A stretch of DNA of 64,000 nucleotides from an uncultured Collinsella sp. (GCA_934646815.1 CAKUEW010000004.1:53164-117163); one strand, 5' to 3'; positions 43,170 to 53,063 are shown, counted from the first letter of the stretch. Notes: generated from the sequence alone by a model not told the origin. Numbers and translations: made by a program.

Positions 43170-44081
43170 TTACGCCACCTCGCCTTCCTGGTCGGCATTC
43201 TCGTTGACTCCGGCGACCTCGGCCATATAGGCCTCGCAGCACGCCTTGGCGACGGCGCGGACGCGCAGGATGTAATTGGCGCGCTCGACCGCGGACAGCG
43301 CACCGCGGGCGTCGAGCAGGTTGAAGGCATGGCTGCACTTCATGACGCAGTCGTAGGCCGGCAGCGGCAGCTTGCGCTCCAGGCAGGAGTGGCACTCGGC
43401 CTCGTAGTCGTCAAACTTCTGACGCATCATCTCGACGTTGGCGACCTCAAAGTTGTAGGCACTGAACTCGCGCTCGTTCTCCAGGAACACGTCGCCATAG
43501 GTCATGGGCGTGCCATCGGGCAGGTAGCTCCACACCAGGTCGTAGACGGAGTTGACGCCCTGGGCATACATGGCGATACGCTCCAGACCATAGGTGATCT
43601 CGACGGGAACAGGATCGACCTCGATGCCGCCCACCTGCTGGAAGTACGTAAACTGCGTGACCTCCATGCCGTTGAGCCAGACCTCCCAGCCAAGGCCCCA
43701 GGCGCCCAGCGTCGGGCTCTCCCAGTCGTCCTCGACAAAGCGGACGTCATGGTCGTTAGGATCCAGGCCGATGGCTGCCAGCGAACCCAGGTAGAGCTCC
43801 TGGGCGTTGACCGGCGAGGGCTTGATGAGCACCTGGAACTGATAGTAGTGCTGCATGCGGTTGGGGTTCTCGCCGTAGCGGCCGTCGGCGGGACGGCGGC
43901 AGGGCTGCGCATAGCAGGTGCGCCACTCGGCGGGACCGAGCGAGCGCAACGTGGTCGCGGTATGGAAGGTACCGGCACCGACCTCGGAGTCATAGGGCTG
44001 CATAATAACGCAGCCCTGCTCGCCCCAGTACTGCTGGAGGCGCAGGATGATGTCTTGGAAGGAAAGCGATGAAGCGTTCAT
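43170..44081 (-). CDS. glyQ: Glycyl-tRNA synthetase alpha subunit
   Basis: Catalytic class II chain of GlyRS. The 303-residue protein has [20 protein letters not shown] and [17 protein letters not shown]. The [20 protein letters not shown] segment follows, along with the glycine/ATP site region. A GAGGC site precedes the ATG. A TATAGT -10 (minus, 44128-44133) lies about 50 bases upstream, so glyQS probably has its own start point. Confidence 0.97.
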   Translation of the reverse strand: MNASSLSFQDIILRLQQYWGEQGCVIMQPYDSEVGAGTFHTATTLRSLGPAEWRTCYAQPCRRPADGRYGENPNRMQHYYQFQVLIKPSPVNAQELYLGSLAAIGLDPNDHDVRFVEDDWESPTLGAWGLGWEVWLNGMEVTQFTYFQQVGGIEVDPVPVEITYGLERIAMYAQGVNSVYDLVWSYLPDGTPMTYGDVFLENEREFSAYNFEVANVEMMRQKFDDYEAECHSCLERKLPLPAYDCVMKCSHAFNLLDARGALSAVERANYILRVRAVAKACCEAYMAEVAGVNENADQEGEVA

Positions 44082-44127
44082 GCCTCTAATATCCCCTCGT
44101 CGAAACGATTACACGGTTAGGTACTGT

Positions 44128-44133
44128 ACTATA
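44128..44133 (-). promoter_or_regulatory. Possible glyQ -10 element
   Basis: TATAGT on the minus strand lies in the 59-base lepB-glyQ gap. No clear -35 was found, since that position falls in the end of lepB. Confidence 0.35.
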
Positions 44134-44140
44134 GCGGTTT

Positions 44141-44704
44141 TTAGTCGATAGCGCCTATGCGGTTGAGCGGCCAATAGCGCACGAGCGCCACGGCGATCAG
44201 GTCGGAGCGGTCGACCGGGCCAAAATAGCGGGAGTCGGCTGAGTTCTCGCGGTTGTCGCCCATCACCCACACGCAGTCGTCGGGGACGGTGTAGGGATAG
44301 CTCACCTGAGCGCCAGGCGCCTGGACCGAAAGCGGCCAGCTCATGCCGGTCGTATAGTCCTCGTCGAGCGTCTGGCCGTCGACAACAACCTTGCCATCCT
44401 GGAGGTCAACCGTCTGGCCAGCGGTGGCGATGACGCGCTTAACGAGCACATCGTGCTCGGAGGTGCCGTCGGGGTTACGGAACACCACGATATCGCCCTG
44501 GCCAACGGGCTGACCCAGCTCGAGAGTGACCTTCTGCGCCAGAATCTGGTCGCCGATCTCGATCGTGGACTCCATGGAACCGGTGGGCACCACAAAGGGC
44601 TCGACCACAAACGTGCGAATCAGGAAGGTGGCGACGAGCGCAATCGCGACGACCGCGATCCACTCAAAAGCGCCCCTCAACGCGGAATGCTGCGTCGGAA
44701 CCAT
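44141..44704 (-). CDS. lepB: Type I signal peptidase
   Basis: Cleaves signal peptides of exported proteins at the outer face of the membrane. The 187-residue protein has one N-terminal membrane helix (about 12-30), the nucleophile Ser43 in PTGSMEST and general base Lys89 in DVLVKRVIA. VMGDNRENSADSRYFGPV follows. GAGGAG precedes the ATG, two bases after trmD. It could process the secreted protein encoded at 34157-36925. Confidence 0.95.
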   Translation of the reverse strand: MVPTQHSALRGAFEWIAVVAIALVATFLIRTFVVEPFVVPTGSMESTIEIGDQILAQKVTLELGQPVGQGDIVVFRNPDGTSEHDVLVKRVIATAGQTVDLQDGKVVVDGQTLDEDYTTGMSWPLSVQAPGAQVSYPYTVPDDCVWVMGDNRENSADSRYFGPVDRSDLIAVALVRYWPLNRIGAID

Positions 44705-44706
44705 TC

Positions 44707-45465
44707 TTACTCCTCGCTCTGCGAATACGATGCGTCCAGGATATCCTGAGCATACGCGCGCTCCTCGGGGGTGAGCCGCGCCGTCTCGATCAGGTCGGGA
44801 CGCCAGCGACAGGTGCGCTCGATGGCGTTTTTGCGACGCCAGGCGTCAACCTTGGCATGGTCGCCGCTCACGAGCACCGCAGGCACGCCCTCGCCCCTAA
44901 ACTCGGCCGGACGGGTGTATTGCGCATACTCGAGCAGTCCACCGTCCTCGGCGGTCGAAAACGATTCGTCGACGTTGCTCATCTCGTCGCCCAGGGCACC
45001 GGGAATGAGGCGCACGACGGCGTCGGCCACCACCATCGCGGGCAGCTCGCCGCCCGTGAGCACGTAGTCGCCAATGGACAGGCGCTCATCGGCGTACTCA
45101 TAGGCGCGCTCGTCGACGCCCTCGTAGCGGCTGCACACGAACAGCAGGCGCTCGCTTGCAAGCAGGCGCTCGGCCACATGCTGTGTGAAGGGCTCGCCAC
45201 AGGGCGTAAAGAACACCACCGTGGGCTTTGGTCCCTCGGCGCTAATTGCCTCGATGGCCTCGGCGATAGGCTCGACCTTCATGAGCATGCCCTGCCCGCC
45301 GCCGTACGGCTCGTCATCGACGGTGCGATGACGGTCGTGCGTCCAATCGCGCAGGTTATAGGCCTTAAAATCAAAAAGGCCGGCCTTGCGGGCGCGGCCC
45401 AAAATCGATGTCGACATAACGGGCTCGAACATCTCGGGAAAGACCGAAAGGGTCTCGATCAGCAT
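44707..45465 (-). CDS. trmD: tRNA (guanine37-N1)-methyltransferase
   Basis: SAM-dependent SPOUT enzyme that methylates G37 and prevents frameshifting. The 252-residue protein has the N-terminal IETLSVFPEMFEPVM, DDEPYGGGQGMLMK and the knot motif SIGDYVLTGGELPAMVVADA. A C-terminal helical domain includes RRKNAIERTCRWRPDL. GGGAGG precedes the ATG. It follows rimM in the usual rpsP-khpA-rimM-trmD order. Confidence 0.97.
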   Translation of the reverse strand: MLIETLSVFPEMFEPVMSTSILGRARKAGLFDFKAYNLRDWTHDRHRTVDDEPYGGGQGMLMKVEPIAEAIEAISAEGPKPTVVFFTPCGEPFTQHVAERLLASERLLFVCSRYEGVDERAYEYADERLSIGDYVLTGGELPAMVVADAVVRLIPGALGDEMSNVDESFSTAEDGGLLEYAQYTRPAEFRGEGVPAVLVSGDHAKVDAWRRKNAIERTCRWRPDLIETARLTPEERAYAQDILDASYSQSEE

Positions 45466-45475
45466 GATGTCCTCC

Positions 45476-45997
45476 CTACTTGTCCATATCGATCAAGCCG
45501 TCCATAACATGGACGGCGATTGCCCCCTGATCGGGAAGATCGAGCACGACCTGCTCGATCACGGGAATCAGCACCTCGCCGTACCGATCGCCCTCGACAA
45601 CCCAAACATCGTTGGCGGGCGTCGACATAATCTCGGCAATCATACCGAGTGAGCCAAACCGATCGTCGACCACCTCGCGACCCATCAGGTCGGTATAGGC
45701 GGCGTCGAGCGAATCGAGCTCAAAGTCATCGCGGTTTGCCAACACATAGCAACCGGTGATGCCCTCGGCGGCCGTCAAGTCGTCAATGCCCTCAAACGAG
45801 ACCAGATCGCCATCGCCCGTATCGGTGACGGACGCGACCGTGCAAAAACGGTCGCGCTTGAGCGCAGGCGGCGTCAGGGCGACGCGCATGCCCGGCTCTA
45901 ATACAGAAGGAAGCCCCCGCAGCGGCTGCGCGAGGACCTCCCCCTTCCTTCCGTGCGGCTTGACCACACGGGCGATGTTTTTGTACTGGGACCTCAA
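45476..45997 (-). CDS. rimM: 16S rRNA processing protein RimM
   Basis: Assembly factor for the head of the 30S subunit that binds S19. The 173-residue protein has the N-terminal barrel (NIARVVKPHGRKGEVLAQPL) and the PRC-barrel C-terminal half (DLMGREVVDDRFGSLGMIAE). The start is a TTG four bases after the khpA stop, with only a weak site, so coupling to khpA translation is likely. Confidence 0.92.
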   Translation of the reverse strand: MRSQYKNIARVVKPHGRKGEVLAQPLRGLPSVLEPGMRVALTPPALKRDRFCTVASVTDTGDGDLVSFEGIDDLTAAEGITGCYVLANRDDFELDSLDAAYTDLMGREVVDDRFGSLGMIAEIMSTPANDVWVVEGDRYGEVLIPVIEQVVLDLPDQGAIAVHVMDGLIDMDK

Positions 45998-46001
45998 GGT
46001 C

Positions 46002-46286
46002 CTAGCCCAGAACCTCTACCTCGACAGCAGTGTCGAGGCGAGCGGCCAGTGCACGGGCGAGCGTGCGAATGGCCTTGATGGTACGGCCACGACGGCCGAT
46101 GACCTTAGCTACGTCATCCTCGGCAACCGAAACCTCAATCGTAGAGGCGTCGTCGCCATCGATGACCTCGAGGCTCACGGAATCCGGGTCGTCGACGATC
46201 TGAACAACGAGATATTCGACGAGATCGGCGATGCGATCTGAGAGCATTGCCTCACCCTCGAGCTGTGCAGCGTCAACCTCAGGCAC
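46002..46286 (-). CDS. khpA: KH-domain RNA-binding protein KhpA
   Basis: Small RNA-binding protein. In other Gram-positives KhpA partners with KhpB/Jag and affects cell elongation and division. The 94-residue protein has one KH domain with the GRRGRTIKAIRTLARAL loop and helix. It starts at GTG after GAGGAG, with a second possible start 13 codons in. It lies between rpsP and rimM, the usual position. Confidence 0.92.
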   Translation of the reverse strand: MPEVDAAQLEGEAMLSDRIADLVEYLVVQIVDDPDSVSLEVIDGDDASTIEVSVAEDDVAKVIGRRGRTIKAIRTLARALAARLDTAVEVEVLG

Positions 46287-46289
46287 GAT

Positions 46290-46631
46290 TTACTCCTCGG
46301 CACCCTCAGCGGCCTCAGCGGCAGCCTTAGCGGCCTCGGCCTCTTTGGCGAGCTGCTTCTTGGACTTTTTGACAACGGTCTCGGTCTTCTCGCCCTCGTT
46401 GGCGGCCTTGACCAGAGCGACGACGGCGTCGGTGAGCTGAGCGCCCTTGGTCTGCCAGTCGGCGATCTTCTCGAGATCAAGGTTGATGGTCTTGGGGGCG
46501 GTCATCGGGTTGTAGCGGCCAACCTCCTCGATGATACGACCGTCACGCGGGGCGCGGGAATCGGCGACGACGACACGGTAGTACGGACGCTTCTTAGCGC
46601 CGTGACGAGCAAGGCGAATCTTGACTGCCAA
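46290..46631 (-). CDS. rpsP: 30S ribosomal protein S16
   Basis: Small-subunit ribosomal protein. The 113-residue sequence has [39 protein letters not shown] and a charged Lys/Glu/Ala-rich tail (about 85-113) beyond the usual length. The start is a TTG at 46631, eight bases after GGAGG; upstream in-frame starts would place that site inside the coding region. It leads the rpsP-khpA-rimM-trmD-lepB operon. Confidence 0.96.
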   Translation of the reverse strand: MAVKIRLARHGAKKRPYYRVVVADSRAPRDGRIIEEVGRYNPMTAPKTINLDLEKIADWQTKGAQLTDAVVALVKAANEGEKTETVVKKSKKQLAKEAEAAKAAAEAAEGAEE

Positions 46632-46650
46632 AGGAAACTCCTCCAACCAA

Positions 46651-46716
46651 GCAGCTTTAGGCTGCAACTACAAACAAACAGTTGAACATAATACGCCATC
46701 GACGCGGGCAGGTGAA
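46651..46716 (-). promoter_or_regulatory. rpsP promoter and leader hairpin
   Basis: On the minus strand TTCACC (46711-46716), 17 bases, then TATTAT (46688-46693). The leader contains GCAGC-CTAAA-GCTGC (46651-46665) close to the ribosome binding site, a possible S16 control hairpin. Confidence 0.6.
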
Positions 46717-46820
46717 GTCCGTGAGACCAACTTCTTCGGTGTAGTCGAGGGCAAATCCACATCTTAAACAAGAATTTGCGATTTGCAAGCACATACACGC
46801 ACCCCACATGAGCCGCGCGG

Positions 46821-46826
46821 TATACT
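46821..46826 (+). promoter_or_regulatory. dinB -10 element, likely leaderless start
   Basis: TATACT ends seven bases before the dinB ATG at 46833, so RNA would begin at or next to the start codon. No ribosome binding site is present between them and the -35 is weak. Confidence 0.55.
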
Positions 46827-46832
46827 CATGCC

Positions 46833-48086
46833 ATGGAAAGACGCGAACATACATACGGTTATGAGGATGCTGCGGGCGTCACGCCGCCGCCCTGGACGGG
46901 GCCGGCGGTGGGCCTCATGGACCTCGACGCGTTTTTTGCGAGCGTGGAGATGCTCGACCATCCCGAGTGGCGCGGCAAGCCGCTCATTGTGGGCGGAGAC
47001 GCCGATTCGCGCGGCGTCGTGTCCACCTGCTCCTACGAGGCGCGCCGTTTTGGCGTGCATTCGGCCATGGCATCTGCCGAGGCACGACGCCTGTGTCCCC
47101 AGGCCATTTGGACGCATGGGCACTTTGATCGCTACCGCGAGGTGAGCGCACAGGTCATGGCGATTCTTGCCGACGAGACGCCGCGCGTGGAGCGCGTGTC
47201 CATCGACGAGGCCTTTATCGATATCACGCCGGGCCGCTTTGCACCCGAGGACCCGCTGCTGATCGCACGGCGCATCAGTGATCGCGTGGCGGCGCTGGGG
47301 GTAACCTGCTCCATTGGCGTCGGGTGCAACAAGACGGTGGCCAAGATCGCGAGCGAGCGAGACAAACCGTTTGGACTCACCATCGTGCGTCCAGGCACCG
47401 AACAACGCTTTTTGGCCGCGCTGCCGGTGTCTGCCATGAGCGGGATCGGGCGCTCGGCCGAGGAGCGCCTACGCCGTATGCGCATCTATACGCTCGGCGA
47501 GCTGTCGCGCGCGCCCGAGTCCACCCTGGCGGCGATTTTTGGCGTCAATGGCGAGCGCATGCGTCAGCGCGCGTTGGGGCTCGAGGTATCCGAGGTCACG
47601 CACCTGGACGAAGAGCGCGAGGTCAAATCGGTCAGCAATGAGCGCACCTTCGCGCAGGATTTGACAGAGCGCGGGGATATCGAGGCGGCGATCGCCCTGC
47701 TGGGTGAATCGGTCGGACGTCGTCTGCGCCGCCAGGGGCTCACGGGTTCCACGGTAACGCTCAAGCTCAAATATTCATACGGAAGCGGGCGTACGGCGCA
47801 GCGCCGCCTGCCGCACCCCACCGACGACGAGAACATCTTTGTGGCGGTAGCGCTCGAGCTGCTCGACAACATTTGGCAAGAGGGCATGCACGTGCGCCTG
47901 GCAGGCATCGGTATGAGCGAGTTCGATCACCAGGGCGGCATCCAAACCGACCTATTCTGCGAGGTCGACGACCGCGGTGCCCAATCCAGCGACCGCCGTG
48001 ACCTCTCCGTCGCCATCGACGCCGTCCGAGACAAATTCGGCGACACCGCCCTATCCTTCGGCCGCCAATCCCGCTTCAAAAACTAG
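46833..48086 (+). CDS. dinB: DNA polymerase IV (Y-family)
   Basis: Translesion polymerase. The 417-residue protein has the catalytic palm motifs GLMDLDAFFASVE and VSIDEAFIDIT. Finger motif GVVSTCSYEARRFGV and an HhH segment (MSGIGRSAEERLRRM) follow, with a little-finger domain from about 240. No clear C-terminal beta-clamp motif was identified by eye. It is the only plus-strand gene in the right half, divergent from rpsP and convergent with rsfS. A TATACT lies seven bases upstream with no ribosome binding site, suggesting leaderless mRNA. Confidence 0.94.
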   Translation: MERREHTYGYEDAAGVTPPPWTGPAVGLMDLDAFFASVEMLDHPEWRGKPLIVGGDADSRGVVSTCSYEARRFGVHSAMASAEARRLCPQAIWTHGHFDRYREVSAQVMAILADETPRVERVSIDEAFIDITPGRFAPEDPLLIARRISDRVAALGVTCSIGVGCNKTVAKIASERDKPFGLTIVRPGTEQRFLAALPVSAMSGIGRSAEERLRRMRIYTLGELSRAPESTLAAIFGVNGERMRQRALGLEVSEVTHLDEEREVKSVSNERTFAQDLTERGDIEAAIALLGESVGRRLRRQGLTGSTVTLKLKYSYGSGRTAQRRLPHPTDDENIFVAVALELLDNIWQEGMHVRLAGIGMSEFDHQGGIQTDLFCEVDDRGAQSSDRRDLSVAIDAVRDKFGDTALSFGRQSRFKN

Positions 48087-48097
48087 TATTTTGGGGC

Positions 48098-48138
48098 AAA
48101 AAGAAAACGGGCAGTTGCTGGTGGTGCAACTGCCCGTT
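48098..48138 (-). terminator. Terminator between dinB and rsfS
   Basis: A 12-bp perfect stem (48106-48117 with 48127-48138), 9-base loop, is followed on the minus strand by TTTTCTTTTT. It stops the minus-strand rsfS transcript; on the plus strand it has no T tract, so dinB may use only the hairpin. Confidence 0.8.
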
Positions 48139-48151
48139 AGGCGGTAGAGGG

Positions 48152-48181
48152 TAGCTAAAAAAGCCCCGTCCCAAATTAGCT
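48152..48181 (-). repeat. Dispersed GGGACGGGGCTTTTTT element after rsfS
   Basis: On the minus strand AGCTAATTTGGGACGGGGC then TTTTTTAGCTA, with TAGCTAA/TTAGCTA ends that can pair. It closely matches the copy at 40036-40061. It lies directly after the rsfS stop and looks like a terminator-type repeat. Confidence 0.55.
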
Positions 48182-48182
48182 A

Positions 48183-48638
48183 CTAGAGGAGATTGAGGGG
48201 GAGCTGGGGGGCGTCGCCCCAGAGTTTCTCGAGGCGGTAGAACTCGCGGGCCTCGGGGGTGAAGACGTGGACGACAACCGAGCCGTAGTCCATGAGCATC
48301 CAGGTCTTCTGTTCGCGGCCCTCGATGGAAAACGGGTGCTCGGAGCAGGCCTCGGCGACCTTTTCCTCGATCTCGTCGACAATCGAATCGACCTGGCGGT
48401 TGTTGGTACCGGTGGCAAGCACAAAGTAATCGCATACATCGGAAAGCTCGGTCAGGTCGAGCACCTGCACGTCCTCGGCCTTCTTATCGTAGGCGGCCTG
48501 AGCGGCGGCACGTGCGACATCCTCGGCAGCCACGCCGCTGGCGGACAGCGAGGCAGCGGTGCGGTCGGACGTAGCGGCGAAGCTCTTGTGCTCCTCGCCC
48601 TCGAGCATCTGCTCGTCGGTCATGGTCTCGTCGGCCAT
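48183..48638 (-). CDS. rsfS: Ribosomal silencing factor RsfS
   Basis: Binds L14 and blocks subunit joining in slow growth. The 151-residue protein has AAYDKKAEDVQVLDL, the CDYFVLATGTNNRQVDSIVD core and MDYGSVVVHVFTPEAREFY. An N-terminal polar extension of about 40 residues is atypical. AAAGAGG precedes the ATG. It follows yqeK in the obg-nadD-yqeK-rsfS order; no LytR-CpsA-Psr gene lies between, unlike in many relatives. Confidence 0.94.
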   Translation of the reverse strand: MADETMTDEQMLEGEEHKSFAATSDRTAASLSASGVAAEDVARAAAQAAYDKKAEDVQVLDLTELSDVCDYFVLATGTNNRQVDSIVDEIEEKVAEACSEHPFSIEGREQKTWMLMDYGSVVVHVFTPEAREFYRLEKLWGDAPQLPLNLL

Positions 48639-48666
48639 GGAATACCTCTTTCTAGACAGCCCAGCG

Positions 48667-49275
48667 CTAGCGCAGCTGGGCGTAATGGTTGTAAATCGTA
48701 ATTGCCGTGGGATAAAGATAGCGTCCGGACTGAATCACATAGACCAGACCCTGCGCAAAACAGGAGAAGAACAGCTCGTCGAGCGTCGACTCCCCCACCA
48801 TCTTGCGAAGCGCATGGGCATAGCCGCCGTGACGGTTGGGCTCGATGGCATCGGCCACAAAGACCACCATATCAAGCGGCGTCATATCGCAGGCGCCCAC
48901 CGTGTGACGGTCAACGGCCTGAAACACCGCCGGCGAAAGCTCGGGAAAGAGCTGCGGAAGCTCGTAGGCGGCAACGGGGCCATGCAGCAGCGGCGTCGCG
49001 GCCGAAGGCGAACCGGCAATCTTGATGCCGTAATGCAGGGCGCGCGTCACCAACTCATCGTCGGAGAGCACCTTGTCCCAATCGTGGATCAGGCCGGCGG
49101 CGGCGGCGTCAAAGCGGTCGACACCGTACACCTCCGCTAAGTGCAGCGCAGTCTCGGCAACACCAAGCGAATGAACATAGCGCTTGCGCTTGTCCTTCAT
49201 GCGCACGTCGAGCAGTTCGCGAATGCGCACAAGCAGTGCGCGCTCGTCACCCTCAAACTGATCTTCTACCGACAA
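48667..49275 (-). CDS. yqeK: YqeK-type HD-domain Ap4A hydrolase
   Basis: Likely symmetrical Ap4A hydrolase, known from Gram-positive YqeK proteins. The 202-residue protein has the HD metal ligands: RYVHSLGVAETALHLAE, the LIHDWDK doublet, LLHGPVAAYEL and VDRHTVGACDMTPLD. A FVADAIEPNR segment completes the site. The start is a TTG after GGGGGAG with short spacing. It sits between nadD and rsfS, its typical place. Confidence 0.92.
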   Translation of the reverse strand: MSVEDQFEGDERALLVRIRELLDVRMKDKRKRYVHSLGVAETALHLAEVYGVDRFDAAAAGLIHDWDKVLSDDELVTRALHYGIKIAGSPSAATPLLHGPVAAYELPQLFPELSPAVFQAVDRHTVGACDMTPLDMVVFVADAIEPNRHGGYAHALRKMVGESTLDELFFSCFAQGLVYVIQSGRYLYPTAITIYNHYAQLR

Positions 49276-49287
49276 CGTTCTCCCCCA

Positions 49288-49965
49288 TCACTCAAAATCA
49301 TCTTGGCCCAGATCGGCATACAGGCCGCGTTTGCGGATGTAGCCGAGCACGGACTCGCTCGTAAGATAGCGTACGCTCATGCCGCGGGCAACACGCTTAC
49401 GAATGTTGGTCGAACTGATCGCCAGCGCGGGAATCTGAATATAGCGCACATCGAACGGCAGACCCGACTCTTTAATACGGGCGCGGGCCATATCGATGTC
49501 GAACCCGGGACGCGTAGCGGCGATAAGTGTAGCCAGCTCGGCAATCTGGTCGGCATGATGCCAGGTAACAATATCGATAATCGCGTCGGCGCCCGTAATA
49601 AAGTAGAGCTTTACCTGCGGCGGGTAAAACTCACGCAGGGTGCGCAGCGTATCGGCCGTGTACGTCACACCGGGACGGTCGATCTCGAACCTACTGGCCA
49701 AAAAGGCGGGGTTCGCGGCAGTCGCGAGGACCGTCATGGCATAACGGTCCTCGGCAGGCGTCACCGGCTTGTCGAGCTTAAAGGCAGGAGAGCCTGCCGG
49801 CATAAAGAGCACGGCATCCAAGTCGAGCGACTCGCGCGCCTGCTCGGCGGTTACCAGGTGCCCGTAGTGAATCGGGTCAAAGGTGCCGCCCATAATGCCG
49901 AGCCTAAACTCCTGCCCGTCCCGAATGTGAAGTTCGGGCAAACCGATTCCACCACGCAGCGACAT
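49288..49965 (-). CDS. nadD: Nicotinate-nucleotide adenylyltransferase
   Basis: Makes nicotinic acid adenine dinucleotide in NAD synthesis. The 225-residue protein has the nucleotidyltransferase motif LGIMGGTFDPIHYGHLVTAE and the C-terminal AISSTNIRKRVA. An N-terminal extension of about 18 residues precedes the core. It starts three bases after the obg stop, using the GGAGGGCGAG at the end of obg. Confidence 0.95.
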   Translation of the reverse strand: MSLRGGIGLPELHIRDGQEFRLGIMGGTFDPIHYGHLVTAEQARESLDLDAVLFMPAGSPAFKLDKPVTPAEDRYAMTVLATAANPAFLASRFEIDRPGVTYTADTLRTLREFYPPQVKLYFITGADAIIDIVTWHHADQIAELATLIAATRPGFDIDMARARIKESGLPFDVRYIQIPALAISSTNIRKRVARGMSVRYLTSESVLGYIRKRGLYADLGQDDFE

Positions 49966-49968
49966 GGC

Positions 49969-51444
<1,476 letters not shown>

Positions 51445-51448
51445 CTAC

Positions 51449-51492
51449 AAAAAAGAGGGAGACCCTTGAATCGCTAAACTCAAGTGCCTCCC
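51449..51492 (-). terminator. Terminator of rplU-rpmA
   Basis: GGGAGGCACTTGA pairs with TCAAGGGTCTCCC (minus strand, one mismatch or bulge), followed by TCTTTTTTG. It lies 25 bases past rpmA and before obg. Confidence 0.8.
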
Positions 51493-51517
51493 ACATATGT
51501 GCTCTATGAAGGGTGAA

Positions 51518-51775
51518 TTACGCGTTCGCGAGCGGGCGTACGCTGACCCTGTGCTTGATACCCTTGTGGAACTCAACGGTACCGTCGACCAGCGCGAACA
51601 GCGTGTCGTCCTTGCCACGGCCAACGTTCTCACCCGGGTGGATGTGCGTGCCGTGCTGACGGACGAGAATCGTGCCCGTGGTTACCGTCTGGCCGGCGAA
51701 GCGCTTCGTGCCAAGGCGCTGACCGCGGGAGTCACGGCCATTACGGGAGGAACCGAGTCCTTTTTTGTGTGCCAT
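51518..51775 (-). CDS. rpmA: 50S ribosomal protein L27
   Basis: Ribosomal protein near the peptidyl transferase centre. The 85-residue sequence starts [20 protein letters not shown], then [19 protein letters not shown]. The N-terminus needs no protease processing, because it begins directly with the mature-type AHKK and has no Firmicutes-style extension. It follows rplU by 33 bases, with no ysxB-like protease gene between them. Confidence 0.97.
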   Translation of the reverse strand: MAHKKGLGSSRNGRDSRGQRLGTKRFAGQTVTTGTILVRQHGTHIHPGENVGRGKDDTLFALVDGTVEFHKGIKHRVSVRPLANA

Positions 51776-51808
51776 TGTGTATACCTACTCTTTCGTTACG
51801 AGTGTAAT

Positions 51809-52183
51809 CTACTCGGCGACGGGAGCCTCGGCAACAGCCTCAGCCTCTGCCTTGACAGCCTTCTTGGCGCGGGAGGTAGCCTGAACCTTCACGATCTTCA
51901 GCTTGGTGAGCTGCTGACGGTGACCCTTCAGACGACGATAGCGCTTACGCTTGTGGAACTTGAAGACCAGCTGCTTCTCGCCCTTGAACTGCTCAACGAT
52001 CTGAGCGGTAACCTTGGCCTTAGCCAGCTTCTCGGGATCGGTGACGATCTTCTTGCCATCGTTGAGGAAGATGACCGGCAGGGTGACCTTGTCGCCCTCA
52101 TTGCCCTCGATCTTCTCGACGGTGATGACATCGTCGGTGGCGACCTTGTACTGCTTGCCGCCCGTGTTAACGATTGCGTACAT
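51809..52183 (-). CDS. rplU: 50S ribosomal protein L21
   Basis: Large-subunit ribosomal protein. The 124-residue sequence begins MYAIVNTGGKQYKVATDDVI, has KVTAQIVEQFKGEKQLVFKF and YRRLKGHRQQLTKLKI. It then has an Ala/Glu/Lys tail of about 20 residues beyond the usual 102. The ATG at 52183 follows AAGGG. An excellent promoter lies 43 bases upstream. Confidence 0.96.
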   Translation of the reverse strand: MYAIVNTGGKQYKVATDDVITVEKIEGNEGDKVTLPVIFLNDGKKIVTDPEKLAKAKVTAQIVEQFKGEKQLVFKFHKRKRYRRLKGHRQQLTKLKIVKVQATSRAKKAVKAEAEAVAEAPVAE

Positions 52184-52225
52184 GTTTACTTGCCCTTCAT
52201 GCATCAGTTAGTGCAACAGCCGAAT

Positions 52226-52254
52226 ATAGTAGCAGGCGAAAATACCCCCGTCAA
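52226..52254 (-). promoter_or_regulatory. rplU promoter
   Basis: On the minus strand TTGACG (52249-52254), exactly 17 bases, then TACTAT (52226-52231), with TGC before the -10. RNA would start near 52219, giving a 36-base leader. Confidence 0.8.
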
Positions 52255-53063
52255 CGAGTATGTGGAGCAAATCCACAAGTTCGCACAGGTATGGGGCTGA
52301 CGAGTCGGCCCTCGTCGTCCTCGCATGCTTGATTCTGACGCTCGACATCGTAGGAGCAGATGGTCACGAGGTCTTGCATACCGGTGGAAACAATAGGGGC
52401 ATCCACGCCCGGGGTCAAGCCCTGCAACAAAACATCAGCAGCAGAAAGCAAAATCTCCGGACGCATGGAGCCCTCGTTGTCGGCATGGGTGTCGAGCGTC
52501 AGCACCAGATGGTCGGGGCGCTCCCCTGCCGTGAGCTCATAGCCCACAAGCGTATGGTCCAGATCAAGGCGCTTGCTCTTCTTACCGCGCGCATAGTCGA
52601 TGCCATGGCCCGCACGCAGCGTGTCGATCGCGGTGCGCACCTCATCGGCGCTCACCGGGTGCTCGGGATCCAGGTGCAGGTCGATGCGATAGGACAAGCG
52701 CGTGAGCTGAGCCGTGAGGGCCGGTGTGCGCACGTCGATGTAAGCGGCCTCGATAGGTGCCAGATCGGCGGGGGACGCCGCGGCCAGGCGTCCAAAAGCC
52801 TCGTCGAGCGCAACGAAATCGGTCATAAACAGGTCATACCACTCGCAGGTCGATGACGTGCCCACCGGCAGCGCCGAAGAGAAGCCCACGCGCATATGCG
52901 GAGAAAAGCCCTGCGTGACGGCATAGGGCAGCCCCGCGCGACGCACGATGCGCTCAATGGTATGGATCAATTCCAAATGGCCCAGATACTTAAGGCGGTC
53001 GCGCTTGCCGTAGCGAACACGAAGCCTAAAGAGCGTGGGATTGTCGGTCAAACGCTCACTCAT
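52251..53063 (-). CDS. TIGR03936-type (DUF2344) conserved protein
   Basis: Conserved partner of the radical SAM gene upstream; its function is unproven. The 270-residue protein starts with the family segment RVRYGKRDRLKYLGHLELIH, then FSPHMRVGFSSALPVGTSS. Its ATG overlaps the radical SAM stop by 4 bases, so the two are coupled. In other genomes the pair is found near RNase E/G and rplU-rpmA; here rplU is next but no RNase E/G gene is present. The rplU promoter -35 overlaps its last codons. Confidence 0.88.
   Translation of the reverse strand: MSERLTDNPTLFRLRVRYGKRDRLKYLGHLELIHTIERIVRRAGLPYAVTQGFSPHMRVGFSSALPVGTSSTCEWYDLFMTDFVALDEAFGRLAAASPADLAPIEAAYIDVRTPALTAQLTRLSYRIDLHLDPEHPVSADEVRTAIDTLRAGHGIDYARGKKSKRLDLDHTLVGYELTAGERPDHLVLTLDTHADNEGSMRPEILLSAADVLLQGLTPGVDAPIVSTGMQDLVTICSYDVERQNQACEDDEGRLVSPIPVRTCGFAPHTR

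Noticed and set aside
41484-44072. 862-codon plus-strand frame over glyS and glyQ
   Set aside because: Antisense shadow; both genes beneath are clear and full length.
46838-46860. GAAC-like SOS box at the dinB start
   Set aside because: The halves GAAC and GGTT are 8 bases apart and lie inside the coding region; they do not fit GAACnnnnGTTC.
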